A stretch of DNA of 5,791 nucleotides, taken from positions 9,258-15,048 of the forward strand of contig PLJQ01000228.1 in the NCBI GenBank assembly GCA_003140275.1, in the 5' to 3' direction. The stretch's first letter is position 1, and each line of letters starts with the position of its first letter. The translations under genes were made by a program, and so were the position numbers. Source of the DNA: Limisphaerales bacterium. GTDB lineage: Bacteria > Verrucomicrobiota > Verrucomicrobiia > Limisphaerales > PALSA-1396. The notes below the pieces were generated by a model. That model saw only the letters and a program-made list of their open reading frames with translations. It did not search any database and had not been told where the DNA came from. Positions 1 through 5,791 of the stretch are shown piece after piece.

Positions 1-2
1 TT

Positions 3-488
3 TACGTCGCCTTTATTTGTTGGAAGTATTTTGACGCGAAGCGTTCCGCGTATCAACAAGTCGTCAAGGATGTCCACAGCTTCAGGTTGGAGCTCAAGCC
101 TTACGGGGAAAAGATAATCGCGGTAAAGAAGTTGATGGAAGAATTCCACTTGGATCCCGCAAAGCTTTCCAAAGCATCAGCCGTGGCGGAAGCCAGCTCC
201 GCGATCCAGAAGGCAGCCGCAGCCGGCGGGGTTCAAGGCGGCCCTATCAGGGAATCACCCGGACGCTCTTCATCCAAAGAGCTGGCCTCGATAAAACTGG
301 AGGGCAGCGGCCAACTCCCGGCCGTGACCAGCTTTCTTCATCGGCTGGAAAGCGTTGGCTCACCGCTGATAATCGATTCGGTCCAGATAACCCCCGACAA
401 TATGAGGCCGGGCATGATCAAATTGAGCTTGACGATCATCATCCTGGATTTCGAACAATGGAAAAATGGGGAGATACCCAATGCTTAA
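3..488 (+). CDS. GspM/PilO-like T2SS inner-membrane platform protein (5' end outside window)
   Basis: The frame is open from the left edge to the TAA at 486-488, giving 161 visible residues, so the gene is 5'-partial. A TTG at 87 could be read as a start, but coding-like sequence continues upstream of it (YVAFICWKYF, the end of a probable membrane segment). Next comes a charged, probably coiled-coil stretch (visible residues ~11-53), then an Ala/Gly/Ser-rich linker (~57-92). A compact C-terminal domain (~94-152) follows an alpha/beta pattern: IKLEGSG, a helix with FLHRLES, LIIDSVQI, then IKLSLTIIILDF. This topology of one membrane helix, a coil and a ferredoxin-like domain is that of GspM and PilO, which help build the inner-membrane platform of type II secretion systems and type IV pili. 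The gspC-like gene starts inside its last codons, which supports the T2SS reading. GspM and PilO cannot be separated from this fragment, so no symbol is given. Confidence 0.75.
   Translation, partial: YVAFICWKYFDAKRSAYQQVVKDVHSFRLELKPYGEKIIAVKKLMEEFHLDPAKLSKASAVAEASSAIQKAAAAGGVQGGPIRESPGRSSSKELASIKLEGSGQLPAVTSFLHRLESVGSPLIIDSVQITPDNMRPGMIKLSLTIIILDFEQWKNGEIPNA
470..473 (+). promoter_or_regulatory. Ribosome binding site deciding the gspC start
   Basis: GGAG, within GGGGAG at 468-473, lies 7 bases before the ATG at 481. It favours that ATG over the in-frame ATG at 466, which lies upstream of this site. It sits inside the coding sequence of the preceding gene, consistent with translational coupling. 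Confidence 0.6.
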
Positions 489-1383
489 ACTTTCCGAACC
501 GTTTTTGAAAGTAGTTTGCCTGTTGCTGGCGGCGCTCCTCCTCTTTCAACTCATTCGCCTCGTGATACGAAATAACCCGCTGGAGCACTTGAAGGTTCCT
601 GAGTTGCCGACTTTGCAGGCCGACGGAAAAGGAACAAATTCCGTAGCGGGCCAGGCTGCCGGCGAGAAAGGGACGAATTCCGTAGCGGGCACGGGAACGA
701 AAGGCACAAACTCTGCTAGCGGCCAGGTATCACGGAAGACGGACACGAATTTCGTCTCCGTTGAAGGATCAGACAGGACTGGGACGAACGCTGTCCCGGC
801 CCAGGTATCGGAAAACAAAAGTACGAACTCTGCCGCAAGCCAGGCAGCCGGGAAGACGGACACGAACGCTTTGCCCAGCCAGGCCTCGGCGAAGCCAGAC
901 ACAAATTCCGTTCCTGGAAAGGAAGCGGGCAACAAAGGCACGAATTCGGTTCCAGAGCAGACCGCAGGAAAGACAGTTACGAATTCCGGCTTTGATCAGT
1001 TATCAGCAAGAGCAGGCCCTGGCTTTAGTCCGGGCCAACCACTCGGAATGAAAGCGCCGGAGCTCCCGCCCATCATCCAGGGACGCGTCGATAAAATCAC
1101 GCTGAGCGAACTCCTGGCGCCGATTATGAGAGCGTTGCCCATGGCCCTCCTGGGTATTGCCGGCAAGGACGCGTTCCTGCGCGCGCCTAGCGGTCAAACC
1201 GGCATGGTAAAGGAGGGTGACGAACTTGGAGGGATGAAGCTGCTCCGCATCGGCATCAACCGGGTGCTGATCGAACATGAGGGCGAAAAGAAGGAGCTGA
1301 CAATTTTTTCGGGCCTTGGAAGCGAAAGTCTTTTGCCGAACAAAAAGGAATCAACTAATGAAATCATTACGAAACCAAAATAA
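481..1383 (+). CDS. gspC: GspC-like T2SS protein with a 13-residue repeat linker
   Basis: This 300-residue protein is predicted to cross the inner membrane once and to link the platform to the secretin. Residues ~9-29 form a hydrophobic helix (FLKVVCLLLAALLLFQLI) after a short N-terminus. Residues 51-178 are a Thr/Asn/Ser/Ala/Gly-rich repeat region. Residues ~220-279 resemble the periplasmic homology region of GspC (related to PilP): ALLGIAGKDAFLRA, then GMVKEGDELGGMKLLRI, then RVLIEHEGEKKELTIF. This is the usual small beta-domain order of a strand, a 'v.eGd' turn, a strand and a 'v.i...g' hairpin. The family is typically about 270-300 residues, so total length is normal, but the linker is unusual. 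No C-terminal PDZ domain is visible; the protein ends in a polar tail. The start at 481 is chosen for its ribosome binding site. The gene overlaps the upstream gene by 8 bases and gspD by 26. The HR-like domain and gene order support the call; sequence identity to classical GspC looks low. Confidence 0.75.
   Translation: MLKLSEPFLKVVCLLLAALLLFQLIRLVIRNNPLEHLKVPELPTLQADGKGTNSVAGQAAGEKGTNSVAGTGTKGTNSASGQVSRKTDTNFVSVEGSDRTGTNAVPAQVSENKSTNSAASQAAGKTDTNALPSQASAKPDTNSVPGKEAGNKGTNSVPEQTAGKTVTNSGFDQLSARAGPGFSPGQPLGMKAPELPPIIQGRVDKITLSELLAPIMRALPMALLGIAGKDAFLRAPSGQTGMVKEGDELGGMKLLRIGINRVLIEHEGEKKELTIFSGLGSESLLPNKKESTNEIITKPK
631..1014 (+). repeat. Ten tandem 39-base (13-residue) coding repeats in gspC
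   Basis: Ten copies of a unit centred on [G/D/S]-T-N-[S/A] occur in frame. The Thr codons lie at 634, 673, 706, 745, 784, 823, 862, 901, 940 and 979. Spacing is exactly 39 bases except between the second and third, where it is 33, meaning the second unit has lost two codons. The approximate unit is GTNSVPxQAAGKx. Codons have diverged (ACA/ACG for Thr, AAT/AAC for Asn), so the array is old or tolerant of change, but the recurring core ACGAATTCCG is still visible at the DNA level. It probably encodes a flexible, disordered periplasmic spacer between the membrane helix and the HR-like domain. Confidence 0.9.
1345..1349 (+). promoter_or_regulatory. Ribosome binding site deciding the gspD start
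   Basis: AAGGA lies 8 bases before the ATG at 1358. This ATG gives a clean signal peptide, whereas the upstream in-frame TTG at 1316 would put 14 extra charged residues ahead of it. The site sits inside the end of gspC, suggesting coupled translation. Confidence 0.65.
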
Positions 1384-4255
1384 GCGGTTCAGTCCCACGG
1401 TAGCCCTGCTCTGTGTGTGTTTAATTTCTGCACAGCTTTTTTGGACCTCATCATTTTCCGCCCTGGCTCAAACCACGCAGAAGAAGCCAGAGAAGAAGGA
1501 CTCGGGCGAAACTCCCAAGAGCGCCCCGGACTCCGCCAACACCAACACTCGTTCACCGGCGATTGAACCGGAATCTTCAGCCAAGACCGCCGGTTCGCCC
1601 GGGCTTCCCGACTCGCCAGCGCTACAGGCAACCGAAAAAATTGCCGGGTCAACCAACAAGGATCTGACGCTCAAAGCGGACGTGGACAAGTCTTCCTCCA
1701 CCAATGAAATCCAGGTGAGCTTCCAAGGGGCTAGCATCGACATGATTGTTCAGTGGCTGGCGCAAACGACCGGTAAGAGTGTCGTGAAGCATCCCATGGT
1801 TCAGTGTCAACTAACGATTGTCAGTTCCAAAAAAGTCACCCCACGCGAAGCCGTTACACTCGTCTATCGCGCCCTGTCATTGGAGGGCTTTACGACGATT
1901 GAATCGAGCAAGTCCATTTTTATCGTGCCGGAGGGCAAGGAGCCGAAAATGAGTCCCGAATTTGTTGATGGTTCGCGCACGGACATCCCCGCAGGAAGAC
2001 AGAGGCTGATTAAAATTTTCCCCCTTAAATACGTTCAGGCGGCGGAGATGAAAGAGAAGGTCAAGGGACTGCTTTCGGAAAAGGCGACCGTCGATGTTGA
2101 TGCGCACGTCAATCAGATCATTGTCACGGATTTCAATGACAACGTGGCGTTGGTGGCGGACCTCATCAGCGCCCTGGACACCGATAAACCCGGAGACGTG
2201 GTAGTCCGGATGATCCCATTGAAAAATGTGAGCGCGCAAGACCTAGTCAAGGAAATCGGCCCGCTTTATCAAAAGCTGACCAGCAAGTCGCAAAAAGAAA
2301 TGGTCGAGATCTCGGCCAACGACCGATCCAACTCGTTGATTATTCTCTCCGGCGAATCCGACTTCAAGGCGCTCGAGAAGCTAGTGGCCGCGCTCGACAC
2401 CGAAGATGCGCAGGAAAAAGCCATGCAGGCTTTTCCGCTCAAGAACGCCGATGCCACGGATGTTGCCAAACAATTGAAAGAACTTAATGAAGACCAGGAC
2501 AGTTCGTCGCGGCTTCGCTATTTCTCCTTTTCCGGAAACAGTCCCTCTAAAAGTCCAAAAAAGTTTAGTGCGGTGGCCGACCGGAGGCGTAACACGATCA
2601 TTGTCCAGGCCCCGCCTTCAGCGATGGATGGCATCGCCAAAATGGTCGCCGCGCTCGATGAGCCGGTGACGGATGAAAGTCTTTCACCCAAGATTTACCA
2701 ACTGAAGTACGTCAGCGCCGTGGATATGGAAGATGTCCTCAATGATCTGTTTCTGAAAAAAAAGGACCAACAGCGGCCCTATTGGTATTACGATGACTTT
2801 CCCCAGGACACGCCCGACCGGGATGTTGGCCGGCTTTATGGCAAAGTCCGAATCACCAGCGAACCGCACTCCAACGTTCTCATCCTCACTTCGAACTCGA
2901 AGGAGAACCTGGAAGCGGTGGAAGCTATTCTCCAACAGTTGGATGTTTCCTCGGCCGGAGGTGAGAGCACCCTGCGGATCGGACTGGAGTTTGCCAAAGC
3001 TTCCACCGTGGCCAACAGCATCAACATCCTGTTCGCCAAAAACGGTTCACCGCCGTTGCGGACCGTGAATCAACCCGGCCAACCCGGCACCCCCAACCCG
3101 CCACAGCAACAACAGCAAAGCGCCCCTTCCCGCAGCGGCTTCGACCTGGAGCAGGAAGCGAAAGAGGACGGCTATTTTCCGTGGTTGGGTGGGCAGCCGG
3201 ATAATCCTCGCTCCGGCGACGGACGCGGCGCAGTTCGTCCGGTCAGCGATCTGGTTGGCCGGGTCCGCGCGGTCGCGGATCAGCGCAGCAACTCGCTGCT
3301 GATCTCAGCGAATGTCCACTTCTTTCCCCAGGTCCTCAAGTTGATCGACGAACTGGACGCCCGCACCGACCAGGTTTTGATTGAAGCCCGCCTGGTGGAA
3401 GTGTCGAGCGATTTTCTCGACAAGCTCGGTGTCCGCTGGTCGCCCGACGGTAGCAAAGTTTTCACCGCCGATGACTTTGACAACTCGATACTCGCTCATG
3501 CTACTGCCCAGTACCAGAGAGGATTTGGCGGGAACACTACGGTCAACACCCCGGCTTCCCCCACTTTAGTGGGTCAATCGCTGGCTTCCCTGCGCTCCGG
3601 CGTTCTGAGCAGCACGATCAATATGGATTTCCTGGTCCAGTTCCTGCGCAAGACGACCGATGCCACCGTCCTGGCCGAGCCGCAAATCAACATCCGGGAC
3701 AATGAAACCGGAAGGCTCTTTGTTGGCCAGCAGGTGCCAGTGCCCGATAACACACAGGTGTCTTCGGTCGGCTCGCAAAACACGAGCATCAAATACAGGG
3801 ATGTTGGCGTGGTTCTTGAGGTCACTCCCCATATCAATAGTTCCGGGGATGTGGAATTGAAAATCCACACGGAATCCTCCACGGTCGTGCCGGGACAGAC
3901 GGTCCTTGGCGGCGCCGTTTTCGACACGCGCAACTTCCGCACCGACCTCACCGCCAAAAACGGGCAAACGCTGATCTTGGGCGGAATTATTCAAAAACAA
4001 GTTTCGGATACATTGCGGAAAACTCCGATTCTCGGAAGCCTGCCTGGCTTGAAGTGGCTGTTTAACAAAAAGGATAAGACGGCCCACGAAGTCGAGCTGA
4101 TGGTTTTTCTTCGCCCGAGAGTCGTGCGGAGTCCTGAAGAAGCCCAAGAACTCCTGGAAGAAGTGGATAAGAAGGCGCCACTGGTAAGAAAATGGAAAGA
4201 CGGCATCCCGCCGAAAAAAGGAAAAGACAAGGCCAAGGAAAATCCGAACCAGTAG
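1358..4255 (+). CDS. gspD: Type II secretion system outer-membrane secretin GspD
   Basis: This 965-residue protein should form the multimeric channel through which folded substrates leave the periplasm. Residues 1-37 look like a signal peptide: a basic start, a hydrophobic core, and cleavage after SALA before Gln38. A Lys/Pro/Ser/Thr-rich linker (38-116) follows. The N0 domain spans ~117-194 (EIQVSFQGASIDMIVQWLA). It is followed by modules of the N1 type, each with 'fpLk.v.a.d' at the front, an 'N.liv' strand and a closing 'AlD': ~214-276, 280-349, 353-437, 445-531 and 536-669. The last holds a Pro/Gln-rich insertion at ~572-594. The secretin core (~672-923) begins QVLIEARLVEVS and includes the gate-region motif VPVP (793-796), YRDVGVVLEVTPHI, and the family signature TPILGSLPGLKWLF (ending at 902). 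The C-terminus is Lys-rich. Absence of AMIN domains and the N0 plus N1-repeat layout favour GspD over PilQ. GspD proteins are commonly about 650-750 residues, so this one is long. Confidence 0.95.
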   Translation: MKSLRNQNKRFSPTVALLCVCLISAQLFWTSSFSALAQTTQKKPEKKDSGETPKSAPDSANTNTRSPAIEPESSAKTAGSPGLPDSPALQATEKIAGSTNKDLTLKADVDKSSSTNEIQVSFQGASIDMIVQWLAQTTGKSVVKHPMVQCQLTIVSSKKVTPREAVTLVYRALSLEGFTTIESSKSIFIVPEGKEPKMSPEFVDGSRTDIPAGRQRLIKIFPLKYVQAAEMKEKVKGLLSEKATVDVDAHVNQIIVTDFNDNVALVADLISALDTDKPGDVVVRMIPLKNVSAQDLVKEIGPLYQKLTSKSQKEMVEISANDRSNSLIILSGESDFKALEKLVAALDTEDAQEKAMQAFPLKNADATDVAKQLKELNEDQDSSSRLRYFSFSGNSPSKSPKKFSAVADRRRNTIIVQAPPSAMDGIAKMVAALDEPVTDESLSPKIYQLKYVSAVDMEDVLNDLFLKKKDQQRPYWYYDDFPQDTPDRDVGRLYGKVRITSEPHSNVLILTSNSKENLEAVEAILQQLDVSSAGGESTLRIGLEFAKASTVANSINILFAKNGSPPLRTVNQPGQPGTPNPPQQQQQSAPSRSGFDLEQEAKEDGYFPWLGGQPDNPRSGDGRGAVRPVSDLVGRVRAVADQRSNSLLISANVHFFPQVLKLIDELDARTDQVLIEARLVEVSSDFLDKLGVRWSPDGSKVFTADDFDNSILAHATAQYQRGFGGNTTVNTPASPTLVGQSLASLRSGVLSSTINMDFLVQFLRKTTDATVLAEPQINIRDNETGRLFVGQQVPVPDNTQVSSVGSQNTSIKYRDVGVVLEVTPHINSSGDVELKIHTESSTVVPGQTVLGGAVFDTRNFRTDLTAKNGQTLILGGIIQKQVSDTLRKTPILGSLPGLKWLFNKKDKTAHEVELMVFLRPRVVRSPEEAQELLEEVDKKAPLVRKWKDGIPPKKGKDKAKENPNQ

Positions 4256-4320
4256 CGGATTTCAATTCCCAACCCGTGACCTCTACCGCACATCAGCGCC
4301 AAAACGCTCTAAAATCAAAC

Positions 4321-4410
4321 TGGCGGAGAGAGAGGGATTCGAACCCTCGGAAGGATTACTCCTTCACAGGTTTAGCAAACCTGCGCTTTAGGCCACTCAG
4401 CCATCTCTCC
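4321..4410 (-). tRNA. tRNA-Ser (anticodon GCU)
   Basis: Read on the minus strand, this 90-base sequence folds as a class II tRNA. The acceptor stem GGAGAGA (4404-4410) pairs with TCTCTCC (4325-4331), followed by discriminator G and an encoded CCA (4321-4323). The anticodon stem CAGGT/ACCTG carries loop TTGCTAA, with anticodon GCT at 4374-4376, which reads AGC and AGU serine codons. A long variable arm (AAGGA/TCCTT) is typical of tRNA-Ser. The T arm is GAGGG-TTCGAAT-CCCTC (4332-4348), and the D arm contains GGCTGAGTGG. The gene is convergent with gspD, 65 bases away. No disruption or attachment-site duplication is visible. Confidence 0.97.
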
Positions 4411-4428
4411 AAACCCGTTAAAACACTG

Positions 4429-4434
4429 ATTTTA
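4429..4434 (-). promoter_or_regulatory. Candidate -10 element for tRNA-Ser
   Basis: The minus-strand sequence TAAAAT matches the bacterial -10 consensus at five of six bases. It lies about 18 bases before the mature 5' end of the tRNA, a reasonable position for a short leader. The sequence at the expected -35 (minus-strand CGGAAA, 4452-4457) is poor, so this is tentative. Confidence 0.3.
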
Positions 4435-4500
4435 CAATGCTTTTATGCTGTTTTCCGCATTGCACGTCTGGCACGTGGTAACACTATTCCGGCGCGAAGT

Positions 4501-4530
4501 CTGTCGGCAACTGTCGGCAACTGTCGGCAA
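4501..4530. repeat. Three perfect tandem copies of a 10-base repeat
   Basis: The decamer CTGTCGGCAA occurs three times without a mismatch. The next sequence, CTTTGACGGCAA, looks like a degenerate fourth copy. The array is not in a gene, and 10 bases with no spacers is too short for CRISPR. Confidence 0.9.
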
Positions 4531-4544
4531 CTTTGACGGCAAAG
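4531..4544. repeat. Perfect 5-bp hairpin directly after the decamer array
   Basis: CTTTG (4531-4535) and CAAAG (4540-4544) form a perfect stem around an ACGG loop. The flanking AA (4529-4530) and TT (4547-4548) could extend it past two bulged G. A second small stem, GGTT/AACC (4545-4556), follows. No T-run follows on the plus strand, so a classical terminator is not supported. Confidence 0.45.
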
Positions 4545-4637
4545 GGTTCAAAAACCTGCCGCTGTTTTGTGTTCCGTGACTCAACATGGCGGCAAGTTAG
4601 CCGCTGGCCTTTTGGCTGACAAGGTGAAAGCGTGCTC

Positions 4638-4672
4638 GCGTCTCACGTCGCGCCACAAGCCGCGTGTGACGC
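4638..4672. repeat. Imperfect inverted repeat
   Basis: Arms at 4638-4652 and 4661-4672 pair as GCGTC/GACGC, then CAC/GTG after one mismatch, then GCG/CGC across a 3-base bulge, around a loop of about 8 bases. No U-tract follows, so its role is unknown; in GC-rich DNA it could be chance. Confidence 0.35.
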
Positions 4673-4797
4673 TCAAGGATGCTGTTGCAGCGGCTTTGAT
4701 TGTAGCGGGGGGGGACTTTCACGGCATTGACCGGACGAAAATCGGCTGTCAGATTTGGGCGTTGCCTTCTCCGTCCCGATGTTTAGCCTGTAAATAT

Positions 4798-5346
4798 ATG
4801 AAACCCCGCGTTTTCTTCATCGCTGGCTTGGCTTTCGCCCTCATGATCGCAACGGGCTTTGGTGCCGAGGTGGTGTTTACAGTGCCAAATGATTTCCGAG
4901 TCTTTAATGGAGAGTTGGTAAACACTAAAAATGATCCGGCGTGGTGCGAAATATCCGTCTTGGGAATTGGAAACTTCGAGTTCCAATTCTACAAAACCAA
5001 CGTGGCCATCGCAAAGGGATACAAGTTTAGGCGCGCCGCGTATAAATCAGCAACCGACAGCCGTGCGCGCGTCGGGGGTTTCATCGGTGGCGCGGGTGGC
5101 GGAGCGTCTCTTGGAGGAAGCTATGAAACAAAAGACAAGATTTATGTTGAGCCAATTGCGATTTTCAACAACACCAAAAAGTTTCTTACCGGCCAAGACG
5201 TTGCCGGTATTCGCGTGCGGCGTAATGGTGATTTCACACTCGATGGGCAAGTGCTCGCTGCTTACGACTGCGGAACGCTGCCTACAAAAGAGCAATTCGA
5301 GGAATTTGTTCGCGCTGTCAAGGAGAAGCGTGCAGACATTGAGTAA
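4798..5346 (+). CDS. Exported protein of unknown function, probably truncated by an in-frame stop
   Basis: This encodes 182 residues. Residues 1-23 are a convincing signal peptide (MKPR, then FFIAGLAFALMIATG, with cleavage after GFGA), which places the product in the periplasm or beyond. The mature part starts EVVFTVPNDF, has a predominantly beta-strand-like pattern, and contains a Gly-rich patch at ~98-112 (GGFIGGAGGGASLGG). It ends in a charged helix (EEFVRAVKEKRADIE). I do not recognise a family for this part. No Shine-Dalgarno sequence is visible before the ATG. The start is chosen because it opens the signal peptide; an in-frame extension back to 4567 is open but unconvincing. The TAA at 5344-5346 is followed in the same frame by a further charged helix and a Sel1-like repeat, so the original protein was probably about 267 residues. 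The truncated form might still be exported. Confidence 0.6.
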   Translation: MKPRVFFIAGLAFALMIATGFGAEVVFTVPNDFRVFNGELVNTKNDPAWCEISVLGIGNFEFQFYKTNVAIAKGYKFRRAAYKSATDSRARVGGFIGGAGGGASLGGSYETKDKIYVEPIAIFNNTKKFLTGQDVAGIRVRRNGDFTLDGQVLAAYDCGTLPTKEQFEEFVRAVKEKRADIE

Positions 5347-5604
5347 CTGAAGTTGGAAGAACAAGAGAGGCAACGGCCCGCGAAACAAAAGGCCGCAGCC
5401 GAAACCGACCAGCGACTTTTGAAGTTCCAGCAGCAGAAAGCTGCCGAGGGCAATGGTTACGGGCAATACGAACTAGGCTTGCGCTATTTGAACGGCAGAG
5501 GCGTCGAAACGAATCATGCGCTTGCCATTCACTGGTTTCGTGCGGCTTGCACCAACGGATATTCCGGCGCGAGTAATCAGCTTTTCAAATTGTCCGTTCC
5601 TTGA
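5347..5604 (+). pseudogene. Sel1-like repeat segment, likely the detached C-terminal part of the upstream gene
   Basis: This frame continues directly from the exported-protein gene, past its TAA, to a TGA at 5602-5604 (85 residues). A TTG at 5353 could start an 83-residue product, but there is no ATG in frame and no ribosome binding site at a useful distance; the nearest AAGGAG (5320-5325) is 27 bases away. The first ~35 residues are a Lys/Glu/Gln-rich helical linker. Then comes one Sel1-like repeat: GQYELGLRYLNGRGVETN, followed by ALAIHWFRAACTNG. It matches the family pattern A/GxxxLGxxYxxGxGVxxxxxxAxxWFxxAxxxG. Sel1 repeats are alpha/alpha protein-interaction modules, normally found in series or attached to other domains. 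With no signal peptide of its own, this segment makes most sense as the C-terminus of the upstream exported protein. Alternatively it is a separate small gene using TTG. Confidence 0.55.
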
Positions 5605-5651
5605 AGCGGGTCTTGCCGATCACATTTGGAAACTGGAAGAAGTCGTAAATA

Positions 5652-5780
5652 TTATTGATTGACGTTATTTTCAAGAAGGCCAGTCTTGGTCATCAATCTG
5701 GACGCAATCAAGTATGTAATTGCTCCAACAATCCCAGACAAAACATGACTCCAGAAATCATATTGGGCAACACTGGCGTC
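5652..5780 (-). other. Possible remnant or end of a small membrane protein
   Basis: On the minus strand a 42-codon frame runs from just after a TGA (5781-5783) to a TAA (5652-5654). Its translation contains a convincing hydrophobic helix (HVLSGIVGAITYLIASRLM) followed by a polar tail (TKTGLLENNVNQ), unlike random sequence. No ATG or GTG start precedes the helix; the only upstream option is a TTG inside it. It may be a degraded gene end, a frameshifted gene extending past the window, or chance. Nothing else supportable is seen in 5605-5791, which is noticeably AT-richer than the rest. Confidence 0.2.
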
Positions 5781-5791
5781 TCATAGGTTTG

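Larger units (their letters stand above)
4411..4797. other. Intergenic region without a credible gene
   Basis: These 387 bases lie between the divergent tRNA-Ser and the exported-protein gene. They hold a possible tRNA promoter, a decamer tandem repeat followed by a hairpin (4501-4544), a 5-bp inverted repeat GCGGC/GCCGC (4589-4604), a larger imperfect inverted repeat (4638-4672) and a run of eight G (4707-4714). A plus-strand frame is open from 4567 into the next gene, but it has no conserved-looking features, and its product would bury the signal peptide that begins at 4798. Confidence 0.6.

Noticed and set aside
466..480. Upstream ATG at 466 as gspC start
   Set aside because: The GGGGAG ribosome binding site lies downstream of this ATG and 7 bases before the ATG at 481.
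631..1014. CRISPR-like array
   Set aside because: The 39-base units are contiguous, diverged, in frame and without spacers; they are coding repeats.
546..1051. Long overlapping reading frames on both strands across the gspC repeat (for example minus 546-941 and plus 761-1051)
   Set aside because: The repeat unit is a multiple of three, so a frame without stops in one unit stays open through all of them. The translations are Pro/Arg- or Phe/Val-rich artefacts with no domain pattern.
1316..1357. TTG at 1316 as gspD start
   Set aside because: It has no ribosome binding site and would add 14 charged residues before a normal signal peptide. The ATG at 1358 has AAGGA at good spacing.
3566..4147. 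193-codon minus-strand reading frame opposite the secretin core
   Set aside because: The plus strand encodes a clear secretin domain with family motifs. The antisense translation shows no recognisable domain and is explained by codon bias.
4256..4320. Rho-independent terminator after gspD
   Set aside because: Only a 4-bp AGCG/CGCT stem (4295-4308) is present, with no T-run on the plus strand, so no terminator can be supported.
4321..4340. tRNA-Ser 3' end as an integration site for a mobile element
   Set aside because: The 3' end faces the intact secretion operon. No integrase and no duplicated tRNA end is visible in the window.
4192..4536. 114-codon plus-strand reading frame
   Set aside because: It starts inside gspD and runs through the complete tRNA-Ser on the opposite strand, so it is not a gene.

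Overview
The window comes from a bacterial chromosome, probably a Gram-negative with an outer membrane. It carries the distal part of a type II secretion (T2SS) gene cluster, including a complete outer-membrane secretin. GC content is moderately high over the secretion genes and visibly lower in the last ~190 bases. Three things suggest Verrucomicrobiota or a neighbouring PVC lineage: the GspM/PilO-like, GspC-like, GspD order, the Thr/Asn-rich linker, and the exported Sel1-type protein beside it. No marker gene proves this, so the taxonomy is an inference.

Positions 1-4255, plus strand, form one tightly packed operon fragment. It starts with a GspM/PilO-like inner-membrane assembly protein whose beginning lies outside the window. 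Next is a GspC-like bitopic protein, with an 8-base overlap. Last is a 965-residue GspD secretin, with a 26-base overlap. GspM and GspC would belong to the inner-membrane platform. The periplasmic domain of GspC would contact the N0 domain of GspD, which forms the exit channel. Two features stand out. The GspC linker is built from ten copies of a 13-residue (39-base) repeat, and the secretin appears to have five periplasmic N1-type modules rather than the usual three.

Positions 4321-4410, minus strand, hold a complete tRNA-Ser(GCU) with an encoded CCA end, convergent with the secretin gene. Positions 4411-4797 hold no credible gene. They contain a weak candidate tRNA promoter, three perfect tandem copies of a decamer followed directly by a small hairpin, an imperfect inverted repeat and a run of eight G.

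Positions 4798-5604, plus strand, encode an exported protein of unknown function. A single in-frame TAA separates it from a charged helical linker and one Sel1-like repeat. The frame is the same on both sides of the stop, so this looks like one gene broken by a nonsense mutation, or less likely two adjacent genes. Positions 5605-5791 contain no plus-strand gene. The minus strand has a short hydrophobic reading frame that may be the end or remnant of a small membrane protein.
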